Virus record (IMG/VR): IMGVR_UViG_3300036770_003572
Location: 1 to 33,398 of that record
Origin: a virus
DNA length: 33,398 nucleotides
Reading direction: 5' to 3' (one strand)
Below the pieces are notes generated by a model. It searched no databases and had not been told where the DNA came from. It worked only from the letters and a program-made list of their open reading frames with translations. Positions 17,301 through 24,229 of this stretch are shown here, in pieces (the stretch's first letter is position 1; each line of letters opens with the position of its first letter). A program made the position numbers and the translations under genes.

Positions 17301-18429
17301 CGTAGCAGAGAACAAGGCCCTGCTCGATCAGATGGGTATTACGGGGGATCTGACCAATGCCGTGCAGGCCGAAAACCTGCTCCGTGGCGTCATCGAACAG
17401 AACAGTGCGCTTAATAGTACTGTTCGTAAGCAGATGGCGTTTTCCAGGCTTTTGGCTTTTGAAAACCCAACAGATGCCATTGCTAATGCTCTGCGCAGCC
17501 GCGCGCCGATGCGCAGCATGGCGCAGATCGCGCGTTTGGCACAGCGCGGTGGCCCGGATGCCATGGCGGGGCTGAAAGCAAGCATCTATGACTACGCGTT
17601 CACCAAGGCAACGGGCGGCAAAGAGGTGCTTGACCCGCAGAAATTCCGTGACGCGTTCTTCAAGAAGTCTGCGTTAGACCAGCCGGCACTGGCCGATATC
17701 CTGCGTACGCAGGGCATCATGACCCCGCAGGAGTTAAAGAACATCCGCACTCTGACTGATCGGATGATGGTCATCGAAGATGCGATGGCCAATAAACGAG
17801 CTCTGGAAGACGTCCTACAGGGTGCGGATATTGTCGGTGAGCTCGCCATGCGCGTCGTCGGTTCGCGTATTGGTACGACCGCCTCGGGCGGCGGCACTGG
17901 CTCGCTGATTGCCGCATCAGCCGGTTCAAAGGCCATACGTCAAATCTTTGACAAGATGCCGATGATGATGGTCCGCAAGACCATGCAGCAGGCCGTACAA
18001 GATCCGGCGTTTATGGCGATGCTGCTGCGTCGCAACCTCTCTGAACAAGAGAAGTTCCGCTTGGCAAAGTCGATGCACTCGTACTTATGGGCCGCCGGCT
18101 TGAATTATGCGACTTACGAAGAGCCGCCCGAGGCGAAAGCAGTGACGGGGGGACCGACTGCTTCGCGAGACTTCCAGTCGCTACAGGATGTCTACAACGC
18201 CATGCGTCCGAAGCCGGTCCCGCCGGCCCCGACCACTCGTGGCGTACCGGGCATGCCGAAGCCGCCAGCTACGCAAGGTGGCGCTCCTGCCGGAGGTCCG
18301 CCTCCAACAACGGGGGCTCCGACGCAGAGCCGGTTGATGATGCAGCAGCTCTTCCCGAACGACGCCATCATCGGAGCGGCAGGCGTAGCCTCCAATCCAG
18401 CGATGGTGCCGCCACCGGCGATGGGTTAG
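14395..18429 (+). CDS. Very large internal-virion/ejection-type protein D
   Basis: At 1344 residues this is the largest gene, starting at ATG 14395 after AAAGGA. Near the N-terminus is PRTTDQGPG, another copy of the repeat-encoded linker. A Gly/Pro/Ala-rich hydrophobic zone lies at about 100-200 (APPALGGVLGFGFGLLSG), followed by roughly 1,000 residues of charged, mostly helical sequence and a Pro/Gly-rich tail ending near PAMVPPPAMG. Size, gene order at the end of the structural block and helical content resemble the large ejection proteins of T7-like phages (gp16 role). No lytic transglycosylase motif could be seen by eye. Function is inferred; D is the last gene of the block and converges on the nuclease gene. 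Confidence 0.6.
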   Translation: MAVPPEQLPRTTDQGPGTEPAPPSFTYEDLQALIARDTPPDVTVTRIGDRPISQQDTSVPTEPVSANLLSQEDLAAFGHTPDKAPSLSEIGVESSRGVSSSLLSDAPAIYGAIQGATYGARLSPFMPPGYNLAPPALGGVLGFGFGLLSGKQLSDAIIGGATSQDLAPAFEFGRTLGSTIAFAPAAFYLPVATGDKIGKYVTAIGEFARKSPKSYLAGETMYGIGSGTGAYLAEEYDPGDPLTRLVAETVGGTKVLNPLFIIPTLTSNAGPRLSSLWSLRSAETRAAAKQRGSERSRDEATRRIIKILEENGEDIPALIKRLEAEMPPGVAVTYPRPDQTGVAATGPTAAQKTGSLTLAQLESALSALDPNFSTSVQAQGKDALKAFTKTLAALQDTGSPEALRVAAEMREKFFSTAIDARLERANVRAAERISKITRDTPQNRIEIGRIYYDEIEKALENARTAERYYWDAADREAMKPAGQVRLQVQPSDTLVNKTYLDWANRLLPDLKRMRANDVDLRNPDKVSRLLKMKAVPLSVFIKNTGGIANDSELLARDITNKSLPGLVRQNIPRNVLGERGTASIDAVKQRVFDAGYFPMKEDYNAISDTELYDAIARDLQGDERVWTMKVRAALDPYINEREVLDSWSAEGFDATMTADQIANRARVLDELRRKEGRDGFYVSQNQLPGPTEKLVPRPKQLTAENTVRAYLERVAQIGPALVDSMVPPDVRRIMESFGVNNSAIELYRRGRATDQFAKTGTVHYRYLPDKKALEKTKPGDLINYRSNLLTLARQARARGEVSDASFYTYLADAMLQDLSKLDNPAYDKAREFSSALNDTFTRTFANEMLGTARTGAPRYPVETLVDSAFGVGTDLVALRMKEIENAVGFMRDRLTKAASEAGPVAPGLMPESLRKEADMLREFAKVSTAGVASIQDAQNRVLRLMASKALFTDPKTNSLRVNTRQLNKFVAENKALLDQMGITGDLTNAVQAENLLRGVIEQNSALNSTVRKQMAFSRLLAFENPTDAIANALRSRAPMRSMAQIARLAQRGGPDAMAGLKASIYDYAFTKATGGKEVLDPQKFRDAFFKKSALDQPALADILRTQGIMTPQELKNIRTLTDRMMVIEDAMANKRALEDVLQGADIVGELAMRVVGSRIGTTASGGGTGSLIAASAGSKAIRQIFDKMPMMMVRKTMQQAVQDPAFMAMLLRRNLSEQEKFRLAKSMHSYLWAAGLNYATYEEPPEAKAVTGGPTASRDFQSLQDVYNAMRPKPVPPAPTTRGVPGMPKPPATQGGAPAGGPPPTTGAPTQSRLMMQQLFPNDAIIGAAGVASNPAMVPPPAMG

Positions 18430-18451
18430 CTAAGGTACTTAGCTAAAGTAC
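18426..18451. repeat. Two 13-bp tandem repeats forming a hairpin at convergent stops
   Basis: TTAGCTAAGGTAC (18426-18438) and TTAGCTAAAGTAC (18439-18451) stand in tandem, with a partial third copy after them. TTAGCTAAG and CTTAGCTAA pair as a 9-bp stem around GTA. The repeats contain the TAG stop of virion protein D and the minus-strand stop of the nuclease. The hairpin may serve as a two-way transcription brake at the convergent junction, but neither side has a T-run. Confidence 0.6.
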
Positions 18452-19149
18452 TTAGCCATCTGTTCGCACTCGGGCGAGTGATAGCACTCGACGCGCTTCA
18501 TCCACTCTTCCTTGTATCGCTCAAATTCTGATCCGGTGGTACTGAACTCCTGAGTACCACCGGATTGGAGAGCGACTAAAACATAGCCGTGTTTGATTGT
18601 GGTGCCATGCACCACATCGTGCGCGAGCGCGTAGGCAGCAAGCTGATGAAAGTAATCCTGGATCCACTCGTGCTTCTTCGGCTTCAGCGACTGCTTGAAG
18701 TCGACAATCGCAGGGTTGCCACGGTAGACCCCTACAAGATCCGTCGTCCCAGCGTACTTAGCTGGGTAGTACAGCGGTACTTCTGAGCCCCAGATCTCTT
18801 CGAGGTTCATGAAGTACTCGTTCACGAGCCGATAACCCATCTCATAGCCTTTGACCATGAGCCAGTTGGTCGGGCGGGGCAGGTCACGGTACGCGATCAT
18901 TCGCTCAATGACGTTGTGCATGTGCGTGCCGACCGTGGCCGCTTCATTTTTGATCCGGTTCGCTTCTGCCTCACCAACCCTCGCGGCCCACGCGTCAAGG
19001 GCCTTCTTGTCTTTGGTCGCCGAGAGCACGGTCGTGACGCTAGGCAGGGCGTTTTCGTTGCCGTCGACGTACTTGCGGCCGTCTGGGCTATCGATGCGCT
19101 TGAGGCGCTCGTACTGGTACAGGCGTTTGATAGGAATCAGATCAACCAT
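18439..19149 (-). CDS. PD-(D/E)XK exonuclease, RecB/Cas4-like phage nuclease
   Basis: The 236-residue protein has the RecB-family motif order: GTHMHN (H76/H78), E123 in SEVPL, GTTDLVG with D137, IVDFKQS with D150 and K152, and Q169 in YFHQLAAYAL. These residues coordinate metal and form the PD-(D/E)XK nuclease site. The start is preceded by GGAGG on the minus strand. It is shorter than cellular RecB nucleases but of the usual size for the phage Cas4-like group. Its start lies inside the end of the SNF2 helicase gene (13-base overlap), so helicase and nuclease are probably made together, acting in recombination, end processing or host-DNA breakdown. No Cys cluster for an iron-sulphur site is evident. 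Confidence 0.85.
   Translation of the reverse strand: MVDLIPIKRLYQYERLKRIDSPDGRKYVDGNENALPSVTTVLSATKDKKALDAWAARVGEAEANRIKNEAATVGTHMHNVIERMIAYRDLPRPTNWLMVKGYEMGYRLVNEYFMNLEEIWGSEVPLYYPAKYAGTTDLVGVYRGNPAIVDFKQSLKPKKHEWIQDYFHQLAAYALAHDVVHGTTIKHGYVLVALQSGGTQEFSTTGSEFERYKEEWMKRVECYHSPECEQMAKYFS
18531..18565. repeat. Perfect 13-bp inverted repeat inside the nuclease gene
   Basis: ATCCGGTGGTACT (18531-18543) and AGTACCACCGGAT (18553-18565) are exact reverse complements separated by 9 bases. They fall within the coding sequence for QSGGTQEFSTTGS near the nuclease C-terminus. There is no T-run on either side. A 13-bp perfect stem in coding DNA is unusual and could fold in either strand's RNA. Confidence 0.85.
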
Positions 19150-20588
19150 TTCTTTACCTCCTCTCCGAGCACTTGGGTCGAGATGTCGATCTTATCCCGC
19201 AGTGCCTTTACGATCTTCTCGTCGATCGTCTTGACGGCGATCAAGTCTATGTACGTCACGTTTTTGGTCTGGCCGATACGGTGCGCGCGATCCTCTGACT
19301 GCAACCGCTTCTCAAGGTCAAAGCTATTGCTGTAGTACACGACCACGTTGGCCGCCGTCAGCGTCAGGCCGTAGCCGCCGGTGCTGGGGTTACCGACAAA
19401 GAAGCGCAGTTTGCTCTCGGGGTCCTGGAACTCAGCCACGACCCGCTGCCGCTCGTCTTCCTCGGTATCGCCGTAGTACGTGCCGACACTTTCCATGCCG
19501 TAGTCTTTCTGGAGTGCGATCTTGATGGCGTCAATGTCGTGCCGGTACGTGGCCCAGATGATCATCTTGCCGTCGGTCTCTTCGACGATGGCCAGGAGCT
19601 CATCGATGCGCTTGTTCGGCAAGGACATGATCGTGCCGTTGTCGAGCTTCACGTGACCACAGGTGATCTGATGCAAACGCATCAACTGCGTCAGTGCGTT
19701 AACTGTGGACATCATTCCCTGCTCAAACTGCGCCAGTGCCATGACCTTCATCTGCTCATAGGCACGAGCCTGCTCGTCAGTGAGATCGACCTCACGCTTG
19801 ACGTATAACTTGTCTGGAAGGTCCAGGCACTCTTCCTTCTTAACACGGAAGCTGAACCGGTCGAGCTTCTCTTTGAGCTCATCTAGCTTTCGGTAGCCGA
19901 CGATTTGTTTGAAGCTGTGGCTCGCCAAGCGTCGCTCGACGACGACCGCATAGCGTGCCTGGAACGCATAGTACGAAGGTGAGTCAAGGCAGGCATCGGA
20001 TAGGAAGGCGCATTGCTGGTACAGGTCCATCGGTGATTTGGTCACCGGAGAGCCTGTCATAATGCGGCGATACTTCGCCATTTTGCCTGTTTTTTCAGTG
20101 TTTTTGCTTCGTTTGCTGTTTGGCGTTTTGATGGTCGTCGACTCGTCGATCGCCATCATCGCGTTATGCACGAACAAAAACCTTTGAGCGAACTTCGTGC
20201 CGCGTGGCGTTGAGAACGCCTCAATGTTCATCACCAGAATCTTCAGGTCTTCGGTGATCTCGAACATCGAATCAAGCGCCTGCTGCTCCGCCTTGCGTGG
20301 CGTTGCTGACCACAGCGCTACACGGTAGACCACGTGCTCTGGCATGTGCTTGGGTATTTCGGTGTCTACCCAGTTGCGGTACACGCCCTTTGGTGCGACG
20401 ATCAGGACAGCATTGATGCGGCCTTGGTCGTAAAGCATTGCTATATTATTGATGAGCATGAAGCTCTTACCAGTTCCCATATCGGCGAACAGTGCCGCTA
20501 CTTGGTGATCCCAAAAGCGTTGAAGGTAAGCAGCTTGATGCGCAAACGGCTTGTTTTTGAATCGATATGTCTGTAAAAATTGGCTCAT
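19137..20588 (-). CDS. SNF2/DEAD-type superfamily II helicase
   Basis: ATG 20588, behind an AGCGAG site, gives 483 residues; further upstream sequence on this strand is the divergent promoter region. Motif I is MGTGKS (37-42), motif II is the DExx box AIDESTT, motif III is TGSP, and the C-terminal RecA-like domain has GGYGLTLTAANVVVYY and QSEDRAHRIGQ (motifs V and VI), the hallmark of SNF2 translocases. It would hydrolyse ATP and move on duplex DNA in the cytoplasm, in phage replication or recombination. The next gene on this strand is a RecB/Cas4-type nuclease, suggesting a helicase-nuclease pair. It is transcribed opposite to the replication genes that begin at 20667. Confidence 0.9.
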   Translation of the reverse strand: MSQFLQTYRFKNKPFAHQAAYLQRFWDHQVAALFADMGTGKSFMLINNIAMLYDQGRINAVLIVAPKGVYRNWVDTEIPKHMPEHVVYRVALWSATPRKAEQQALDSMFEITEDLKILVMNIEAFSTPRGTKFAQRFLFVHNAMMAIDESTTIKTPNSKRSKNTEKTGKMAKYRRIMTGSPVTKSPMDLYQQCAFLSDACLDSPSYYAFQARYAVVVERRLASHSFKQIVGYRKLDELKEKLDRFSFRVKKEECLDLPDKLYVKREVDLTDEQARAYEQMKVMALAQFEQGMMSTVNALTQLMRLHQITCGHVKLDNGTIMSLPNKRIDELLAIVEETDGKMIIWATYRHDIDAIKIALQKDYGMESVGTYYGDTEEDERQRVVAEFQDPESKLRFFVGNPSTGGYGLTLTAANVVVYYSNSFDLEKRLQSEDRAHRIGQTKNVTYIDLIAVKTIDEKIVKALRDKIDISTQVLGEEVKKWLI

Positions 20589-20612
20589 GTTGATCTCGCT
20601 TTCTAGCAGGGG

Positions 20613-20641
20613 TTGCAATCCCTGAAACGCGAGTCTACACT
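20613..20641 (+). promoter_or_regulatory. Sigma70-like promoter for the replication genes
   Basis: TTGCAA (20613-20618), a 17-base spacer and TACACT (20636-20641) make a good host-type promoter directly upstream of the replication gene series. ACTG and CAGT, an inverted pair around ATCA, follow at 20639-20650 and could be an operator. The helicase gene is divergent; a weak minus-strand TTTCTC-17-TAGACT can be drawn in the same interval. Confidence 0.65.
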
Positions 20642-20666
20642 GATCACAGTTTTTGAGAAAGGAGAA

Positions 20667-21017
20667 ATGTCAGTGCCCAAGGTTTATGTCGTTTCTGAGA
20701 CCTTGCAACACAATATTGCAAGTGCCCAGGATTACGGCCAGATTGAGACGATTTTGCCGCCTAACGCTCAGATTGCGTTTTCTGTCGTTCCGACCGTTCG
20801 ACGGATCCAGCGCAAACTGGACAAGTTCACCGATAACGATTATTTGTTGTTGATCGGTGATCCGTCTGCAATAGGTATCTGTTGTGCGGTAGCGGCATTC
20901 AAGAACAACGGTCGATTCAAGTGCCTCAAGTGGGACAAACGCGAACGTCGCTACATCCCGTTAGAGGTTGATCTTTTCAAGAAAGGAGAACTAGATGAGC
21001 CTTACGAGCTTATTTGA
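20667..21017 (+). CDS. Conserved phage early protein of unknown function
   Basis: ATG 20667 is preceded by GAAAGGAGAA and gives 116 residues. The sequence contains KVYVVSETLQHNIASAQDYG, then YLLLIGDPSAIGICCAVAAF and GRFKCLKWDKRERRYIPLEV. The pattern of alternating strands and helices with GDPxAIG is a small alpha/beta domain that recurs in aquatic phages, usually near replication genes. No catalytic motif can be assigned. It is the first gene after the replication promoter and overlaps the next gene by 23 bases. Confidence 0.6.
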   Translation: MSVPKVYVVSETLQHNIASAQDYGQIETILPPNAQIAFSVVPTVRRIQRKLDKFTDNDYLLLIGDPSAIGICCAVAAFKNNGRFKCLKWDKRERRYIPLEVDLFKKGELDEPYELI

Positions 21018-21549
21018 GCAAGAAGCCGATGCGCTGCGCGTCCAAGACGACCAGATCACCGGTATCGCAGCCCTAGCCCGTCGTGCCAAGTCACTCGAGA
21101 AACAAATCGAGGACGAGGAAACGACGCTCAAGGGTCTGAAAGAGCAGTATCGCAAGCTGACCGAGGAAGCTATCCCGGAAGCCCTCACCGAGATGGGCAT
21201 GTCATCCTTCCGTATGGAAGATGGCAGCTCGATCGACGTGAAGCCCTTCTATAGCGCCTCGATCAGCGAAGCCCGACGTGCCGAAGCCTTCCAATGGCTC
21301 AGGGACCACGGCTTTGACGACATCATCAAAAACACCGTCAGCGTGCGCTTCGGGCGTGGCGAGGACGAGTTGTGCAACCGTCTCCTCGGTATGCTTGGTC
21401 AGCAGGGTTTCCCTGCCGAGCAGTCCGAGAAAGTAGAAGCCTCGACCCTGAAGGCCTGGGTCAAGGAACGGGTGACACGTGGCGAGGAGTTCCCAACGGA
21501 ACTGTTCGGCGCGTACATCGGTAAAAAGGCCGTAATCAAGTCAGCTTAA
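20995..21549 (+). CDS. Coiled-coil early protein, possible replication accessory
   Basis: The 184-residue protein starts after GAAAGGAGAAC. An N-terminal coiled coil (about 25-60; KSLEKQIEDEETTLKGLKEQ) precedes a compact alpha/beta domain with FQWLRDHGFDDIIKNTVSV and a C-terminal segment with LKAWVKERVTRGEEFPTELF, GAYIGKKAVIKS. Proteins with this layout are common next to the phage ssDNA-binding protein gene; the DUF7173 family is a possible match from memory. A DNA-recombination or replication accessory role is inferred from context only. Confidence 0.55.
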   Translation: MSLTSLFEQEADALRVQDDQITGIAALARRAKSLEKQIEDEETTLKGLKEQYRKLTEEAIPEALTEMGMSSFRMEDGSSIDVKPFYSASISEARRAEAFQWLRDHGFDDIIKNTVSVRFGRGEDELCNRLLGMLGQQGFPAEQSEKVEASTLKAWVKERVTRGEEFPTELFGAYIGKKAVIKSA

Positions 21550-21565
21550 TAAAGGACCACGAATC

Positions 21566-22339
21566 ATGGCTAAAACAGCTTTAGCAGAGAAGAACGAATC
21601 ATCCACCGCGTTGGCGATTGCCACGGCATTCGAAGAGGATGCCAGCAGCAGTTTTGCCGGAATGAACCAGGACGACTTCGCCCTGCCGTTCCTGCGACTC
21701 TTGACCAACACGTCACCGGAAGTTGGTGAGGTCGACGGGGCACTCCCCGGCATGATCTACAACAGCGTCACCGGTCAGCTCTACGATGGTAAGAAGGGCA
21801 TTGTGGTGGTTCCGTGCGCATACGTGCGTCAGTACATCGAGTGGGCTCCCCGTGGGAGCGGCTCCGGTGCGCCGATTCACATCTACCCGGCCACGTCCGA
21901 CATCCTCTCCCGTACGCACCGCGAACCGGGCGAGAACAAGGACTACCTCGACAACGGTAACTACATCGAGAACACTGCCAACCACTACGTGATGGTGATT
22001 GACGAGGACGGTACGCCGTCGCCGGCGATGATCGTCATGAAGTCCACGCAGCTCAAGAAGAGCCGCAAGTGGAACAGCATGATGCAGTCGGTGAAGTTGC
22101 AGGGTAAGAACGGTTTGTTCACCCCGCCGATGTACAGCCAAATGTACCGCTTGACCACGCAGCCTGAATCAAACGACAAGGGCAAGTGGTTCGGTTGGGA
22201 AGTTGAGCGTATTGGTACAATTGATCGAGACGACGTTTACGCCGCGTGCAAATCCTTCGCACTGTCTGTATCTTCGGGTGCAGTGCGTGGGAAGCACGAG
22301 AGCGAAGGTGACGCTGCTTCTGCCGCTGCACCGTTTTAA
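21566..22339 (+). CDS. Candidate single-stranded DNA-binding protein
   Basis: The 257-residue protein begins MAKTALAEKNESSTALA after an AAAGGA site. Central sequence (FALPFLRLLTNTSPEV, GALPGMIYNSVTGQLYDG, KKGIVVVPCAYVRQYIEW) suggests beta strands, and the C-terminus is Ser/Ala-rich with acidic residues and ends in Phe (SEGDAASAAAPF). An acidic tail with a terminal aromatic residue is a hallmark of phage and bacterial ssDNA-binding proteins, where it recruits replication partners. Position between two early genes and the primase fits this. Sequence similarity to a known SSB family is not clear, so the assignment is inferential. Its stop overlaps a small ORF by TAATG. Confidence 0.5.
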   Translation: MAKTALAEKNESSTALAIATAFEEDASSSFAGMNQDDFALPFLRLLTNTSPEVGEVDGALPGMIYNSVTGQLYDGKKGIVVVPCAYVRQYIEWAPRGSGSGAPIHIYPATSDILSRTHREPGENKDYLDNGNYIENTANHYVMVIDEDGTPSPAMIVMKSTQLKKSRKWNSMMQSVKLQGKNGLFTPPMYSQMYRLTTQPESNDKGKWFGWEVERIGTIDRDDVYAACKSFALSVSSGAVRGKHESEGDAASAAAPF

Positions 22340-22422
22340 TGTCTTGGGGCCGAAAGCAATTACAGGCGACGATCCATCCACCCTATGCAAGTAGGCCCCA
22401 TCTTTCGAGAAAGCAGAAATGA
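22339..22422 (+). CDS. Micro-ORF of 27 codons coupled to the primase gene
   Basis: ATG 22339 overlaps the preceding TAA stop (TAATG) and the TGA at 22420-22422 overlaps the primase ATG (ATGA). The product, MSWGRKQLQATIHPPYASRP followed by HLSRKQK, is short and basic. No Shine-Dalgarno precedes it, so it would be reached by re-initiation. It fills the whole gap between the genes. The primase's own site, AGCAG, is weaker than the AGGAG used elsewhere in this genome, so the micro-ORF may deliver ribosomes to the primase. Whether the peptide has a function is unknown. Confidence 0.6.
   Translation: MSWGRKQLQATIHPPYASRPHLSRKQK
22345..22407 (+). promoter_or_regulatory. Competing RNA helices upstream of the primase start
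   Basis: TGGGGCC (22345-22351) can pair with GGCCCCA (22394-22400), and the adjacent CGAAAG (22351-22356) with CTTTCG (22402-22407). The two share base 22351 and cross each other, so they are probably alternatives rather than both at once. The second helix ends just before the primase ribosome-binding region. A translational switch is a hypothesis. Confidence 0.35.
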
Positions 22423-23951
22423 CCGACATCACACGGTTCAAAGCGATATTTACGGGCTTAGATATCGCCTATGGGACCTACAAAATCGAAGGCGAGAAGG
22501 GCAATGGCAAGCAAGCCGGTAAAGCCGTCGTCGTTCGAAAGCCCCCGACCGATGATCTTTGGCAGAAGCATCTGGAAGGTGTCGAGCCGTCGCTTGGCAT
22601 CATTCCCATTCGTGCCGATAACTCCTGCATTTGGGGATGTATTGATATTGATCAGTACCCCTTGGATCATGCCGGCCTAATCAAAAAGATTCGCAGCCTT
22701 GAGCTGCCCCTTGTCGTGTGCCGCAGCAAGTCAGGCGGCGCACACGTGTTCCTGTTCGTCAAAGAACCGATCCCCGCTGCCGAGATGCAGCGTTACCTCA
22801 AAGGCGCTGCTGCGCTTCTGGGCGAGGCCGGTCGCGAGATCTTCCCGAAGCAGGCGGAGATTCTGGTAGACCGTGGCGACACGGGTAACTTCCTCAACTT
22901 GCCGTACTTTGGCGGCGATGACACCATGCGTTACGCCTTTAACGATGACGGCAAGGCCGCCACGTTGGAGGAGTTCTATGTGCTGTACGACACGTTCGTG
23001 CAGGACAAAGACCTGAAGTTCCCCGAGGAACCAAAGGCCCCTGAGTCACCCATAAAGGACGGACCACCATGCCTACAGGCCATCTGCGCTCAAGGCGTCC
23101 CCGAAGGGACAAGAAACAACGCGCTGTTCAACATCGGCCTCTATCTGAAGAGGGCGCATCCAGCGACGTGGGACAACGTGCTAGTGGAGTACAACTACAA
23201 GTACGTAAGCCCTCCGCTGCCAAACAACGAGGTGCAACTGCTCATAAAGCAGATAAACAAAAAGGAGTACCGGTACAAGTGCAAGGACGCGCCGCTGAAC
23301 AGCTTCTGCAACAGCGGCCTGTGCAGGACTCGGAAATACGGGATCGGGGCCCATGGGCCAGATTCACCGCAGCTATCCGCGCTCTCAAAATATGCGAGCG
23401 AGCCGCCGCTTTGGTTTCTCGACGTAAACGGTAAGCGCATCGAATTGGATACGGAGAGCCTCTTTAACCAGATGGCTTTCCAGAAGTCTTGCGTCGAGAA
23501 GCTGAACGTGTTGCCGCCGGCTATCAAGAAGGCGGACTGGGAGCAGATGCTGAACGCGCTGCTCACCGAGATGGTCGAGACGGAGCAGATCACCGTCGCG
23601 AGCGAGGACACGACGGTCACCGGTCGCTTCAACGACTTGCTCGAAGAGTTCTGCACGCACTTGCAGCAGGCGCTCGATCGTGACGAGCTTCTGCTTGGTC
23701 GCCCGTGGACCAATGACGACGAAGGCCGCACGTACTTCCGCATGAAGGATCTCGAGGCGCACTTGAACCGCAACAACTTCAAGGGCATGACGCTCCCGAA
23801 GATTGCGCAGCGCATCCGCGAGATCGGTGGCGAGCCGATTAGTCTGTTCCTCAAGAATCGTGCGACACGTTGTTGGCGCATCCCCAGGTTTGAGCGGCAG
23901 GATTCGCCGTTCGAGACACCGGAACAAAAGAAAAATGGGAGTCCATTCTAA
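22419..23951 (+). CDS. Archaeo-eukaryotic-type primase-polymerase, TOTE-like
   Basis: This 510-residue protein carries the AEP motifs: the metal-binding pair D76 and D78 in CIDIDQYPLD, SGGAH at 105-109 in SKSGGAHVFLF, and EIFPKQ (140-145) followed by GNFLNLPYF, all typical of the primase of TOTE conflict systems and related phage primases. A C-terminal helical domain begins near CAQGVPEGTRNNALF, and a Cys-rich segment YKCKDAP-x5-CNSGLC may bind zinc. It would synthesise primers for the polymerase encoded three genes on. No replicative DnaB-type helicase is fused or adjacent. The stop overlaps the next gene (TAATG). Confidence 0.88.
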   Translation: MTDITRFKAIFTGLDIAYGTYKIEGEKGNGKQAGKAVVVRKPPTDDLWQKHLEGVEPSLGIIPIRADNSCIWGCIDIDQYPLDHAGLIKKIRSLELPLVVCRSKSGGAHVFLFVKEPIPAAEMQRYLKGAAALLGEAGREIFPKQAEILVDRGDTGNFLNLPYFGGDDTMRYAFNDDGKAATLEEFYVLYDTFVQDKDLKFPEEPKAPESPIKDGPPCLQAICAQGVPEGTRNNALFNIGLYLKRAHPATWDNVLVEYNYKYVSPPLPNNEVQLLIKQINKKEYRYKCKDAPLNSFCNSGLCRTRKYGIGAHGPDSPQLSALSKYASEPPLWFLDVNGKRIELDTESLFNQMAFQKSCVEKLNVLPPAIKKADWEQMLNALLTEMVETEQITVASEDTTVTGRFNDLLEEFCTHLQQALDRDELLLGRPWTNDDEGRTYFRMKDLEAHLNRNNFKGMTLPKIAQRIREIGGEPISLFLKNRATRCWRIPRFERQDSPFETPEQKKNGSPF

Positions 23952-24229
23952 TGCTGAAGATTGACGGGTTTGACGGAGCCTTGATCGGCATCTCGACTGT
24001 ATGGCAGCGCGTCGATGACGGCAGCGCAAAGCGTGTGGACACGCTGATCTACGACGGTGATGCGATCGTTACGATCCTCATGCATCAATCTGGCTTGTCT
24101 GAAGAAGAGGCGATCGAGTACATCAGCTACAACATCGAAGGCGCGTACGTCGGCGAGAACACGCCGATCATCGTCTGGCCGTGCACGATGAAGTCGATCA
24201 CCGACATGGCTGATGAGTTACAAGAATGA
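23951..24229 (+). CDS. Small conserved phage protein between primase and helicase
   Basis: The 92-residue protein shares a TAATG junction with the primase and an ATGA junction with the helicase. It contains DGFDGALIG, a short strand/helix pattern, EEEAIEYISYNIEGAYVGEN and TPIIVWPCTM. The motif of an EEA-x-EYxxxNIxGAYxGExTPI segment is frequent in small early proteins of diverse phages, whose function is unknown. Its acidity and fixed place beside replication genes suggest a partner or regulator of them, but nothing in the sequence proves it. Confidence 0.6.
   Translation: MLKIDGFDGALIGISTVWQRVDDGSAKRVDTLIYDGDAIVTILMHQSGLSEEEAIEYISYNIEGAYVGENTPIIVWPCTMKSITDMADELQE

Noticed and set aside
22345-22407. 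H-type pseudoknot formed by both helices together
   Set aside because: The first connecting loop would have zero length and the stems share a base, which is sterically unlikely; alternative helices are a better reading.
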